This document shows, in pieces, positions 1 to 6,542 of a stretch of 12,336 nucleotides of DNA; position 1 is the stretch's first letter, and each line of letters begins with the position of its first letter. Where the stretch lies: contig JAPWUT010000029.1 of NCBI GenBank assembly GCA_028275425.1, positions 1 to 12,336 on the forward strand. Reading direction: 5' to 3'. Source of the stretch: Anaerolineae bacterium (GTDB taxonomy: Bacteria; Chloroflexota; Anaerolineae; SpSt-600). The position numbers were made by a program, and so were the translations under genes. Below the pieces are notes generated by a model, which saw only the letters and a program-made list of their open reading frames with translations, did no database searches and was not told the DNA's origin.

Positions 1-28
1 TGGCAAAATCCAAAAGTTGCACTATAAT
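1..28 (+). promoter_or_regulatory. Sigma70-type promoter P1 (partial, window edge)
   Basis: A perfect -10 box TATAAT lies at 23-28. Seventeen bases upstream the window begins with TGGCA (1-5), which would be the last five bases of a TTGGCA -35 box whose first T is outside the window. The stretch 1-34 matches promoter P2 (2190-2223) at 29 of 34 positions, including the spacer, and all five differences are transitions. It would drive the lipoprotein gene at 72 with a leader of only about 35-40 nt. Confidence 0.75.
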
Positions 29-71
29 TTTGACGCCAAAAGTAACCTGAGTGCCCGCAGGAGGCGTTATT

Positions 72-2063
72 ATGAACAGACACCAGTGGCGAATCCCCTT
101 CTGGTTGCTCTTGCTGGCGCTGGTCGCGTTCGGCACCGCCTGCCGCTCTCTGGCTGGAACTCCCCCGGCGCCCCAGCCATCCCCCGCAACGTTGCCCCCG
201 CCCTCGCCTCTACCCAGCACAGTGAAGGCGGACTCATCCGTAACGCGAGCCTATCAGCATCTGGCCGAACAGATGGACCGTTACCACAGCACCTTTGACG
301 TCTACACCGATGTAGGCGCAGCGGGCAACCACTTCGTAGTGCTGGGCAAAATAGCGGATCGCCCCGACGCTGTGGACATTGACCCCTGCTGGACAGGAAA
401 CCCCCACTCCGGCACCACCGCCATCCGCAATGTCTTCTCCAACACCACCGGCCTCAACTGGGGCGGCGTATACTTCCTCAATGGCGTGCTCACGGGCGAG
501 GAGCACACTCCCAAGCCCAACTGGGGGGACACGCCCAACGCAGGTATAGACCTGCGCGGCGCCACCCGGCTGACCTTCTGGGCCCGCGGCGAGCGGGGCG
601 GGGAGAAGATAGAGTTTTTCATGGGTGGTGTCGGGCGGGATCCGAAGACAGGAATCCCTATCCAGCCCTACCCTGATTCCACCCCCCGTATTCCGTCCTG
701 GTACACGCTTTTCACCCTGACCACCGACTGGCAGCAATACACCATTGACCTCACCGGAGCAGACCTTTCCTACATCCTGGGCGGCTTTGGCTGGGTGGCG
801 AACGCCGTGAACAACCCCAACGGGGCTGTCTTCTACCTGGACGACATCCGCTACGATAAGGCGCGTCTGGACGAACCCCGTTTCATCGTAAGTTACGTGA
901 CCATCCCCTCTGGGCATCCTTTTGATACCGTGATGCGCAACGCGGCCTTCACCTACGACAACGCTCTGGCCCTGCTGGCCTTTATGGTCCGGGGGACGGA
1001 GGACGATTGGCGGCGGGCCCGGCTGCTGGCCGATGCCCTGGTCTACGCCTGGGAACACGACCGCTTCTACGCCGATGGCTGGCTACGCAACGCCTACCAG
1101 GCCGGGGACCTGGCGCTTTGGCCAGGATGGGCCCCCAACGGAAGGGCAAATACAGCGCGCATGCCGGGCGTCTGGAACTGCAACCAGCAGGCATACACTG
1201 AGGACCGCTTTCAGGTCAGCACCCACACCGGCAACGTGGCCTGGGCGATGATTGCCCTGCTGAACTACTACCAGCGGCGCGGCGGAGAAAAGTACCTGGC
1301 CACTGCTCGGGCAATGGGCGAGTGGATTGAGCAAAGACGTGCCGGAGATGCTCTGGGCGGTTATCGGGGAGGGATTGAAGGGTGGGAGAAACCTTCCGCC
1401 GAGTACCCAAACGACCCGGTGGAAATCACCTGGCGGAGCACCGAGCACAACCTGGACGTATACGTGGCCTTCACGAAGATGTTTGAGGTCACTGGCGATC
1501 CCATCTGGCGGGAACGGGCGGAACACGCGCGGGCCTTCGTGGAGGCGATGTGGAACGAAGAGGACGGCCATTACTGGACGGGGACCGATGCGGAAGGGCA
1601 ACTCAACCGGGAGGTGATCCCTCTGGACGTTCAGGCCTGGTCGCTCCTGGCCTTTGGCCCCAATGAGCGCACCCGGCGGGCCATTGCCTACGCCGAGGAG
1701 CACCTCCGGGCTACCTGGGGCAACTACGCAGGCTTTGATTTCAACCAGGACCAAGATATGCCCTGGTTTGAAGGGACGGCGCAGATGGTGGTGGCGTATT
1801 GGGCGCTGAAGGACGTAGAAAAGGCTCGCTTCTACCGGGACGAACTCCGGGAAGTTCAAGCCACTGCCCCCAATGGAAACGGCAAAGGCATCGTGGCCGC
1901 CCCAGCCGATGGCCTGACCACGGGCTTGGACTGGCAATACTTCAACCGGCTGCACATTGGTGCCACGGCCTGGTTTATCTTCGCCGAGCAGATGTGGAAC
2001 CCGTACTGGGGAACAAGTGTGGCCCCATTTCAGGCGTATCTGCCAATGATACGAAAAGGATAA
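72..2063 (+). CDS. Secreted lipoprotein-like protein: jelly-roll domain plus six-hairpin glycosidase-like domain
   Basis: The start is ATG at 72, 7 nt after a perfect AGGAGG (59-64); the in-frame GTG at 51 lies upstream of that Shine-Dalgarno and is unlikely. The product is 663 aa. Residues 1-25 are a signal peptide with a hydrophobic core ending FGTAC, a permissive lipobox, so lipid attachment is likely but not certain. A Pro-rich linker follows. Residues ~75-265 look like a carbohydrate-binding type jelly roll (LTFWARG at 167, FYLDDIRYD at 254-262). Residues ~285-650 are Trp- and Tyr-rich helical repeats typical of an (alpha/alpha)6 glycosidase-like fold, with WRSTEHNLD at 454-462 and DQDMPWFEGTAQ at 560-571 as acidic candidate active-site segments. 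I cannot assign a GH family or substrate. The C-terminus is AYLPMIRKG, similar to the tail of the protein at 3263-5803. Inferred role: polysaccharide binding or processing at the cell surface. Confidence 0.85.
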   Translation: MNRHQWRIPFWLLLLALVAFGTACRSLAGTPPAPQPSPATLPPPSPLPSTVKADSSVTRAYQHLAEQMDRYHSTFDVYTDVGAAGNHFVVLGKIADRPDAVDIDPCWTGNPHSGTTAIRNVFSNTTGLNWGGVYFLNGVLTGEEHTPKPNWGDTPNAGIDLRGATRLTFWARGERGGEKIEFFMGGVGRDPKTGIPIQPYPDSTPRIPSWYTLFTLTTDWQQYTIDLTGADLSYILGGFGWVANAVNNPNGAVFYLDDIRYDKARLDEPRFIVSYVTIPSGHPFDTVMRNAAFTYDNALALLAFMVRGTEDDWRRARLLADALVYAWEHDRFYADGWLRNAYQAGDLALWPGWAPNGRANTARMPGVWNCNQQAYTEDRFQVSTHTGNVAWAMIALLNYYQRRGGEKYLATARAMGEWIEQRRAGDALGGYRGGIEGWEKPSAEYPNDPVEITWRSTEHNLDVYVAFTKMFEVTGDPIWRERAEHARAFVEAMWNEEDGHYWTGTDAEGQLNREVIPLDVQAWSLLAFGPNERTRRAIAYAEEHLRATWGNYAGFDFNQDQDMPWFEGTAQMVVAYWALKDVEKARFYRDELREVQATAPNGNGKGIVAAPADGLTTGLDWQYFNRLHIGATAWFIFAEQMWNPYWGTSVAPFQAYLPMIRKG

Positions 2064-2121
2064 TGGGAAAGCGAACACAAGATTGTGCCGGCGAACGCAC
2101 CTAAAGGAGCGAGCAATGCAC

Positions 2122-2156
2122 GCCGGGGCGGGTCGGGAGGGCTCGCCCCGGCTTTT
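2122..2156 (+). terminator. Intrinsic terminator after the lipoprotein gene (copy 1 of 2)
   Basis: An 11-bp stem runs GCCGGGGCGGG (2122-2132) to CTCGCCCCGGC (2142-2152), with one G-T pair and a 9-nt loop, followed by TTTT (2153-2156). It lies 58 nt after the stop codon and just upstream of promoter P2. A near-identical copy follows the transglutaminase-like gene at 5812-5845. Confidence 0.75.
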
Positions 2157-2188
2157 ACTTCAGAATAGAATGCGGAAATTTTCCCAGC

Positions 2189-2217
2189 TTGACAAAATCC
2201 GAAAGTTGCGTTATAAT
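2189..2217 (+). promoter_or_regulatory. Consensus sigma70 promoter P2
   Basis: TTGACA (2189-2194), a 17-bp spacer and TATAAT (2212-2217) match the housekeeping sigma consensus exactly. Transcription should start near 2223-2225. It drives the membrane protein / transglutaminase-like pair through a long leader. The spacer core AAAATCC(A/G)AAAGTTGC is shared with P1 but not with P3, which hints at a common regulator or a duplicated module. Confidence 0.88.
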
Positions 2218-2223
2218 TTTAAC

Positions 2224-2387
2224 AAATGAGGCCTGATATTGGCTTTCGCTGCTGTAGGTTAGGCTGGGGGAGCCACAAATCAGCGCCTCAACACAGCAAG
2301 CCTCTCTTCAGTCCACCTATGGCTGAAAGCCTCAGGCTTTAAGCAGCAAAGCTCTTAGATGAGTGAGAACGGCGAGCAGGGTTCCTC
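2224..2387 (+). promoter_or_regulatory. Structured 5' leader RNA of the 8-TM / transglutaminase-like unit
   Basis: About 165 nt separate the predicted transcription start from the ATG at 2388. Bases 2227-2237 pair with 2279-2290 in 11 Watson-Crick pairs with one bulged C (2284). The helix can continue through TTGGCT (2239-2244) with 2271-2277. AGCC (2271-2274) can instead form a local hairpin with GGCT (2262-2265). A second hairpin is GCTG-AAAGCC-TCA-GGCTTT-aag-CAGC (2322-2347). GCCTCA at 2329-2334 repeats the 3' arm at 2285-2290, so the two compete for the same 5' strand. GCTC (2351-2354) can pair with GAGC (2374-2377) beside the weak Shine-Dalgarno AGGG. This suggests a cis-acting regulatory RNA. 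I recognise no known riboswitch class, and no other gene is supported in 2064-2387. Confidence 0.5.
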
Positions 2388-3266
2388 ATGCGTTTGAGGG
2401 TATTTTTCTCTGCATCATACCGAAAAACAGCGCCTTGGGCAGGCTTAGCGATCAGCGTGATGCTTGGGCTGTTTTACTATTGGTTTGCCATCGCCAACCG
2501 CTATGTGGTCTTTCTATATGAGCACTTGGGAGCAGGACCATTCCAAGAGCCTAACTACAGCCGACACTGGATGGCTGGCCTGGTTGCCTCTGGCGCACTG
2601 CTCAGTATGTATGCTTTTGTGGGTTGGTGTTGTGTGAGTTTAGCTGCCGCCTTTCACAAAACTTACCTTCTGCCCTCCTGGCAGCACGTCTGGCTGTTGA
2701 GCGCGCCGCCTGTTGCCATTGGGATATGGGCGATTACAACCCGGTGTAACTTTCCCACCCTTCCCTGGCCATTATCCGCCCGCTGTATCATCGCCACATG
2801 GATTGGGATGGCTTTAGCGCTGTGGTTGGCGGACCTGATTGTTCAGCAGACCTCGGAAGCGCTGTGGGTGATCTTGCATGGGGCAGGAATGGTGCCCATC
2901 CTGCTGCTCTTGCGGGCCGTTGAATTACCCTTCTATGGCCTGGCTTCGCCAGCTTCAGCCTACCTTTTGGGAATTGCTGGGTTAATAGTGGGCGTCCTGT
3001 GGATAGCAGAAGCGGCGCGTTTGCGGCTCGCTTGGCAGAAACCACCTTTAAATCCACTCTCCATCTTCTGTGCGGGATTAGGACTCAGTTACGTGGTGCT
3101 GCCGTTCGCGCATTACCTGTTCCTCACCCCGCCAAATATCCGCTATATCAGCACGGCAGGCAACTTCTTCGCCAACAGCCCGGTAGTGCAATTGCTGTGC
3201 TGGGGAATTGGCACTTTGGTAGTATTTGTTATAAACAAAAAGGGGAATCAGGAGGAAAAGCCATGA
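2388..3266 (+). CDS. Polytopic membrane protein of unknown function (8 TM)
   Basis: The product is 292 aa and strongly hydrophobic. I read about eight membrane spans near residues 18-36, 63-86, 101-118, 132-150, 157-177, 190-210, 225-246 and 264-283, with a basic N-terminus (MRLR) and a charged C-terminal tail (KKGNQEEKP). Short polar stretches such as HLGAGPFQEPNYSRHWMAG (46-64) and NIRYISTAGNFFANSP (250-265) may be the functional loops. I recognise no family. The Shine-Dalgarno is weak (AGGG, 2378-2381), in contrast to the strong sites of its neighbours, and lies next to leader sequence that could pair. The stop codon overlaps the start of the next gene (ATGA, 3263-3266), so the two proteins are probably made together and may work together at the membrane. 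Transporter, membrane enzyme or partner of the secreted protein are all possible. Confidence 0.8.
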   Translation: MRLRVFFSASYRKTAPWAGLAISVMLGLFYYWFAIANRYVVFLYEHLGAGPFQEPNYSRHWMAGLVASGALLSMYAFVGWCCVSLAAAFHKTYLLPSWQHVWLLSAPPVAIGIWAITTRCNFPTLPWPLSARCIIATWIGMALALWLADLIVQQTSEALWVILHGAGMVPILLLLRAVELPFYGLASPASAYLLGIAGLIVGVLWIAEAARLRLAWQKPPLNPLSIFCAGLGLSYVVLPFAHYLFLTPPNIRYISTAGNFFANSPVVQLLCWGIGTLVVFVINKKGNQEEKP

Positions 3267-5803
3267 AAAGACAAGCGGTATTACAATTCATATTTACAGC
3301 CCTCACGCTTTCGGGCATCCTGCTGGTCGTCTTCTTCCCCCAAAAGATTGCCCTGACAGATTTGTATGGGATGGACTTCTATCCAGATCATTACCACCAT
3401 TATTCAATCTCCGGCAGGGTGATAGACGCGAGCGGTAACCCTATCGCGGGTGTGACCGTTTCAGCGCTTGGAGGTCCCAGTGCTACTACAAGGCCTGACG
3501 GCTATTACACCATCTGGCTGCCCGCAGGCACTTACACTGTTATACCGTCCAAGAGTGGTTACACTTTCTCGCCCCCCTCGCGCACGGTCACTGTGCCGCC
3601 AAATGCGACAGGGGTAGATTTCACGGGCTCGCCGCTTGGGGTAGGGCTTTCCTACACAGGCCCTTTGTACCTCCCTGCCGATGACGTTCTGGTGGACGAG
3701 GTGGATAGGCTCATTACCACGGGGGACCACGTCCATTTGAGGCTACCTTTCCGGAACGACGGCACTCAAACCATCACCAACGCCAGTGTATGGCTCTGCG
3801 GAGCGGTTCAGGCCGGCTCCCAGATCGGAGTCAACATCTATAACGGCACGTCCTGGTGGAACTGCGGACAGACGGTAACGCTTACGCCATCCACCCTGGC
3901 TCCCGGCCAGACCGGGTTTGCTGATTTCTGGATCTATGTAACCAACAACGACCCCACAGTCCGCTATTCCCTGTCTGGATATACCTGGCTACAGATTGCT
4001 ACTGGCGGCAGGCAATGGTGGATCTATATCCGCCTCTCGCCGATAGCCTTCAACATCTCCGGCAATGAGGCACTCAAGGGCAGTTCGTGCCTGCACCATC
4101 CTGACAACTTTGCAATCCGAAGGTATGCCCAGTACGCTGCTGGCGCGATGTGGATGAGCACTCCGCCAACCAACAACGGGGATCCGGACACGCCGGAACA
4201 GGCTATCCGCAATCTGGTTAACCGGGTGAATGGGGAGTTTCGCTATAGGGACCGCTGGAGTACCCGCCAGCCAGATACGGTGCTGCTCTTTACCCGCTAT
4301 GGGTACATCGGGGTCTCCAGGGACTATGCGGATCTCACTACGGGATTGCTACGAGCCCTGGGCATACCGGCCCGTTTTACCGATACCTTCTTAGCCTTCC
4401 CTCCTCGGCTAATTGTAGGTCCGCTGGCATCCTTACGGGAACCCTCTGCGCACGCCTGGGTAGAGGCCTATCTGGGAGCCGGGGGCTGGCGGCAGGCCGA
4501 TTCCGCCTGGGGCAAAGCCTTTGAGGAAAACATCTATGAGGCCAGGGGCTACTGGATCTGGAAGGCATGGGCCGACCGGTATCCTCTCTCTTCGGCCAGC
4601 ATCTGGGTAGACCCAGAATATCAGTGCATTCCGCCATGCTATGCCTCGCCTCCGAATTGTCCTGCCTGTTTCCGAGAAAGCAATCAGCCCCGATCACCAT
4701 GCCGATCGCCCTGGGAGTGTGATCTTTCCTGCGTGGAAGATGTGACCGCACGTTACCGTCAAACGGGTGGGCGCAGTTTGAGTTTGATGGGCAGCGAGGA
4801 GTTGGTGGTCCGCATCCAGGCGCCCATCCTGGTCACCCGTACGCTCCCCTTCACCCTGGAGACCGGCATCGTGAATAGCACCACCTTGTCCCTGAGCCCC
4901 ATCACCGTGACGGTAGGAATTAGCGAATATGTGAATTCTGAGGTCCCCCTCTTCCAGGTTGAGCCTCCATATCAGAGCGTCTCCAGCCTGAGCCCCGGCG
5001 AGGAGATCACGGTGACCTGGACCGTCACACCGCTGCTCACCGGTAATGGCCTCCCCCTGCGGGTAATGGCTGAAAGTGGGGATTACTGGGATATAGCGGA
5101 GCAGCCCGTGGTCGTGAAGGAGCCGGATGCTCCGTTACCGCTTACTCTGGACGGGCTTTGTGGGCCGGGCACGGTGCGGCCAGGGATGCCAATCACCATC
5201 ACGGCTTACGTTCTGGATGAGACCCTCCGTCCCCTGGCGGATACCCTTACCGCCGTTACAGCCACAGTATACGTCACTCCAACTCTGGCCTACTCTGTGA
5301 CTTTGCCATTAATACCGGATAGTGAGGGGTTCTTCAAGCAAACTCTGAACCTGCCAGGGGATGCTCCAACCGGAACGTACTGGGTGGATTTTGCCGCCAC
5401 TCGTCCCGGATATGCTCCAGCCTACGGAGCCTCGGCCTTCTTCGTTGCCCCGCCCCTGACCATGACGCTGACCGCCACACCAACCGTGCTGACTGCGATG
5501 GATGTGCTGACCATCACGGCGCAAGTTTATGAACAGGGGATGGCTGTCAGAGGCGCGGGTGTGAGGGCAGAGATACGGACACCCAACGGGCAGGTCATTC
5601 TGCCTCTGGTTGAAGAGGATGGGGCCTATATAGCGTCCTTCCGCCCGGTAGACCTGGCTCCGAACTTGGGCGGGGCGATAACGGGTGGGGAATGGGGGAT
5701 TACAGTGATGGCGGATTATTACGGAAGTGAGGCTGGCGCAATCACGTCAGTCACTGTATTGTACCGCCTATACCTGCCCATTGTCCTACGCAACTACCGG
5801 TAG
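3263..5803 (+). CDS. Secreted multidomain protein with a Cys-to-Ser transglutaminase-like domain
   Basis: The start is ATG at 3263, 7 nt after AGGAGG (3250-3255) and overlapping the previous stop; the open frame extends upstream to 2999 only because it overlaps the membrane-protein gene. The product is 846 aa. Residues 7-27 are a hydrophobic signal or anchor. Residues 46-122 form a carboxypeptidase-regulatory-like beta domain (SGRVIDASGNPIAGVTV, then DGYYTIWLPAGTYTV). Residues ~130-265 are beta-rich. Residues ~310-415 match the transglutaminase-like core: GVSRDYADL...LLRALGIPAR, then HAWVEAYL, then WRQADSAWG. The family's catalytic Cys is Ser352 here, with His397 and Asp413 conserved. Seven Cys cluster at 455-490. 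Three or so Ig/fibronectin-like beta domains fill ~500-835, and the tail is LYLPIVLRNYR. Inferred: an extracellular protein that is either a non-catalytic binding module or an unusual Ser variant. Confidence 0.85.
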   Translation: MKRQAVLQFIFTALTLSGILLVVFFPQKIALTDLYGMDFYPDHYHHYSISGRVIDASGNPIAGVTVSALGGPSATTRPDGYYTIWLPAGTYTVIPSKSGYTFSPPSRTVTVPPNATGVDFTGSPLGVGLSYTGPLYLPADDVLVDEVDRLITTGDHVHLRLPFRNDGTQTITNASVWLCGAVQAGSQIGVNIYNGTSWWNCGQTVTLTPSTLAPGQTGFADFWIYVTNNDPTVRYSLSGYTWLQIATGGRQWWIYIRLSPIAFNISGNEALKGSSCLHHPDNFAIRRYAQYAAGAMWMSTPPTNNGDPDTPEQAIRNLVNRVNGEFRYRDRWSTRQPDTVLLFTRYGYIGVSRDYADLTTGLLRALGIPARFTDTFLAFPPRLIVGPLASLREPSAHAWVEAYLGAGGWRQADSAWGKAFEENIYEARGYWIWKAWADRYPLSSASIWVDPEYQCIPPCYASPPNCPACFRESNQPRSPCRSPWECDLSCVEDVTARYRQTGGRSLSLMGSEELVVRIQAPILVTRTLPFTLETGIVNSTTLSLSPITVTVGISEYVNSEVPLFQVEPPYQSVSSLSPGEEITVTWTVTPLLTGNGLPLRVMAESGDYWDIAEQPVVVKEPDAPLPLTLDGLCGPGTVRPGMPITITAYVLDETLRPLADTLTAVTATVYVTPTLAYSVTLPLIPDSEGFFKQTLNLPGDAPTGTYWVDFAATRPGYAPAYGASAFFVAPPLTMTLTATPTVLTAMDVLTITAQVYEQGMAVRGAGVRAEIRTPNGQVILPLVEEDGAYIASFRPVDLAPNLGGAITGGEWGITVMADYYGSEAGAITSVTVLYRLYLPIVLRNYR

Positions 5804-5811
5804 CAGGAACA

Positions 5812-5845
5812 GCCGGGGCGGGTCGGGAGGCTCGCCCCGGCTTCT
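5812..5845 (+). terminator. Intrinsic terminator after the transglutaminase-like gene (copy 2 of 2)
   Basis: The stem GCCGGGGCGGG (5812-5822) pairs with CTCGCCCCGGC (5831-5841) around an 8-nt loop, and TTCT follows. It is identical to the copy at 2122-2152 apart from one missing G in the loop. The U-tract is weaker than in copy 1. It starts 9 nt after the stop codon. Confidence 0.65.
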
Positions 5846-5937
5846 ACTCCAAATACGCTGCGCTTAGCCGCTTACTCCGCTTGGCAGGCTGAGCTATGCC
5901 ATAAATGGGGGCAGCAAAGCCTAAACGCTTCTTTATC

Positions 5938-5957
5938 TGCCGCATGAAATGCGGGCA
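5938..5957. promoter_or_regulatory. Inverted repeat just upstream of promoter P3
   Basis: CCGCAT (5940-5945) and ATGCGG (5949-5954) form a perfect inverted repeat around GAA. TGC/GCA outside it adds further pairs with one bulged G. It ends 3 nt before the -35 box of P3. It could be an operator or a small hairpin. There is no T-tract, so a terminator is less likely. The rest of 5846-5937 shows nothing I can name. Confidence 0.35.
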
Positions 5958-5959
5958 AT

Positions 5960-5988
5960 TTGACTTGGAAGGCCAATTGTGATATAGT
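5960..5988 (+). promoter_or_regulatory. Sigma70-type promoter P3 of the infC operon
   Basis: TTGACT (5960-5965), a 17-bp spacer and TATAGT (5983-5988) each differ from consensus at one position. The expected start near 5994-5996 leaves a leader of about 30 nt before infC, too short for the large regulatory leaders known upstream of infC-rpmI-rplT in some bacteria. The spacer is unlike that of P1 and P2. Confidence 0.8.
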
Positions 5989-6023
5989 AGCAACAAAACC
6001 AGTAAAGGAGGGGAAAGCTTTAG

Positions 6024-6530
6024 GTGAAACCGCAATACCGTGTGAACCATGAGATTCAGGCCCCAAGGGTGAGGGTCATAGGCGAAGACGGCCGACAAAT
6101 CGGTATCATGCCTATACAAGAAGCCCTGAAGCTGGCTTACCAGAAGGACCTGGATTTGGTTGAAGTCGCCCCCGATAGCGACCCCCCAGTCTGTAGGTTG
6201 ATGGATTACGAGAAGTTCCTCTACGAAAAGGCCCGAAGGGAGAGGGAAAGCCGTAAGGCACGCAAAGGGGGAGAGGTTAAAGAGATTAGGCTGCGCCCAG
6301 GTATATCCGAACACGACCTTTCTTACCGCATCCAGGATATCAAGGAGTTCCTGAAAGAAGGCAATAAGGTAAGGGTGAGGGTGCTGTTCAAAGGGCGAGA
6401 GGTGGACCACCCAGAGCTCGCCCTCAAGCTCTTGGAAAGGGTAATGGCCGGATTGGCAGATATCGCTAAAATAGACCAGAAGCCTCAGTCCGATGGAAGA
6501 AGTTTGGTGATGATTCTGGCATCAAAGTGA
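6024..6530 (+). CDS. infC: Translation initiation factor IF-3
   Basis: The 168-aa product has the full IF3 layout. The N-terminal domain (1-70) carries YRVNHEIQAPRVRVI and DLVEVAPDSDPPVCRLMDYEKF. A basic linker follows (70-85). The C-terminal domain has KEIRLRPGISEHDLSYRIQDIKEFL and KVRVRVLFKGRE. IF3 binds the 30S subunit, keeps it apart from 50S and checks the start codon and initiator tRNA. The start is GTG: an in-frame TAG sits directly before it, and the family consensus begins at this point. AGGAGG (6006-6011) is 12 nt upstream, a rather long spacing. No AUU start of the autoregulated enterobacterial type is seen. It is the first gene of the operon and is followed by rpmI after 12 nt. 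Confidence 0.97.
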   Translation: MKPQYRVNHEIQAPRVRVIGEDGRQIGIMPIQEALKLAYQKDLDLVEVAPDSDPPVCRLMDYEKFLYEKARRERESRKARKGGEVKEIRLRPGISEHDLSYRIQDIKEFLKEGNKVRVRVLFKGREVDHPELALKLLERVMAGLADIAKIDQKPQSDGRSLVMILASK

Positions 6531-6542
6531 GGAGGTGGGAAA

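Noticed and set aside
51..71. GTG at 51 as start of the lipoprotein-like gene.
   Set aside because: The AGGAGG at 59-64 lies downstream of it and is ideally placed for ATG at 72, which also begins a proper signal peptide.
1083..2078. A long minus-strand open frame (331 codons), and a similar one at 234-1058.
   Set aside because: Both are antisense shadows of the GC-rich lipoprotein gene: no ribosome binding site, low-complexity translation, no recognisable motif, and complete coverage by a convincing plus-strand protein.
2116..2229. A 37-codon open frame from ATG at 2116 with a good AAAGGAG upstream, ending TGA at 2227-2229.
   Set aside because: It runs straight through the terminator hairpin and promoter P2, its composition follows those elements, and the second terminator copy has no matching frame. 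It is most likely chance.
2262..2304. Resemblance of the leader to a c-di-AMP (ydaO-type) riboswitch: a GGGGGAGCCA block and ACAGCAAGCCTC, like the conserved ACAGCUAACCUC.
   Set aside because: From memory, the central GGGGUGAAU block and the remaining helices are missing and the spacing is wrong. An Rfam RF00379 covariance scan would settle it.
2999..3262. An 88-residue N-terminal extension of the transglutaminase-like protein.
   Set aside because: It overlaps the membrane-protein gene in another frame, and ATG at 3263 has a perfect Shine-Dalgarno and begins a hydrophobic signal segment.
5844..6410. A minus-strand open frame of 188 codons across the infC promoter.
   Set aside because: It is antisense to infC, and its apparent protein is the complement of conserved IF3 codons and a promoter.
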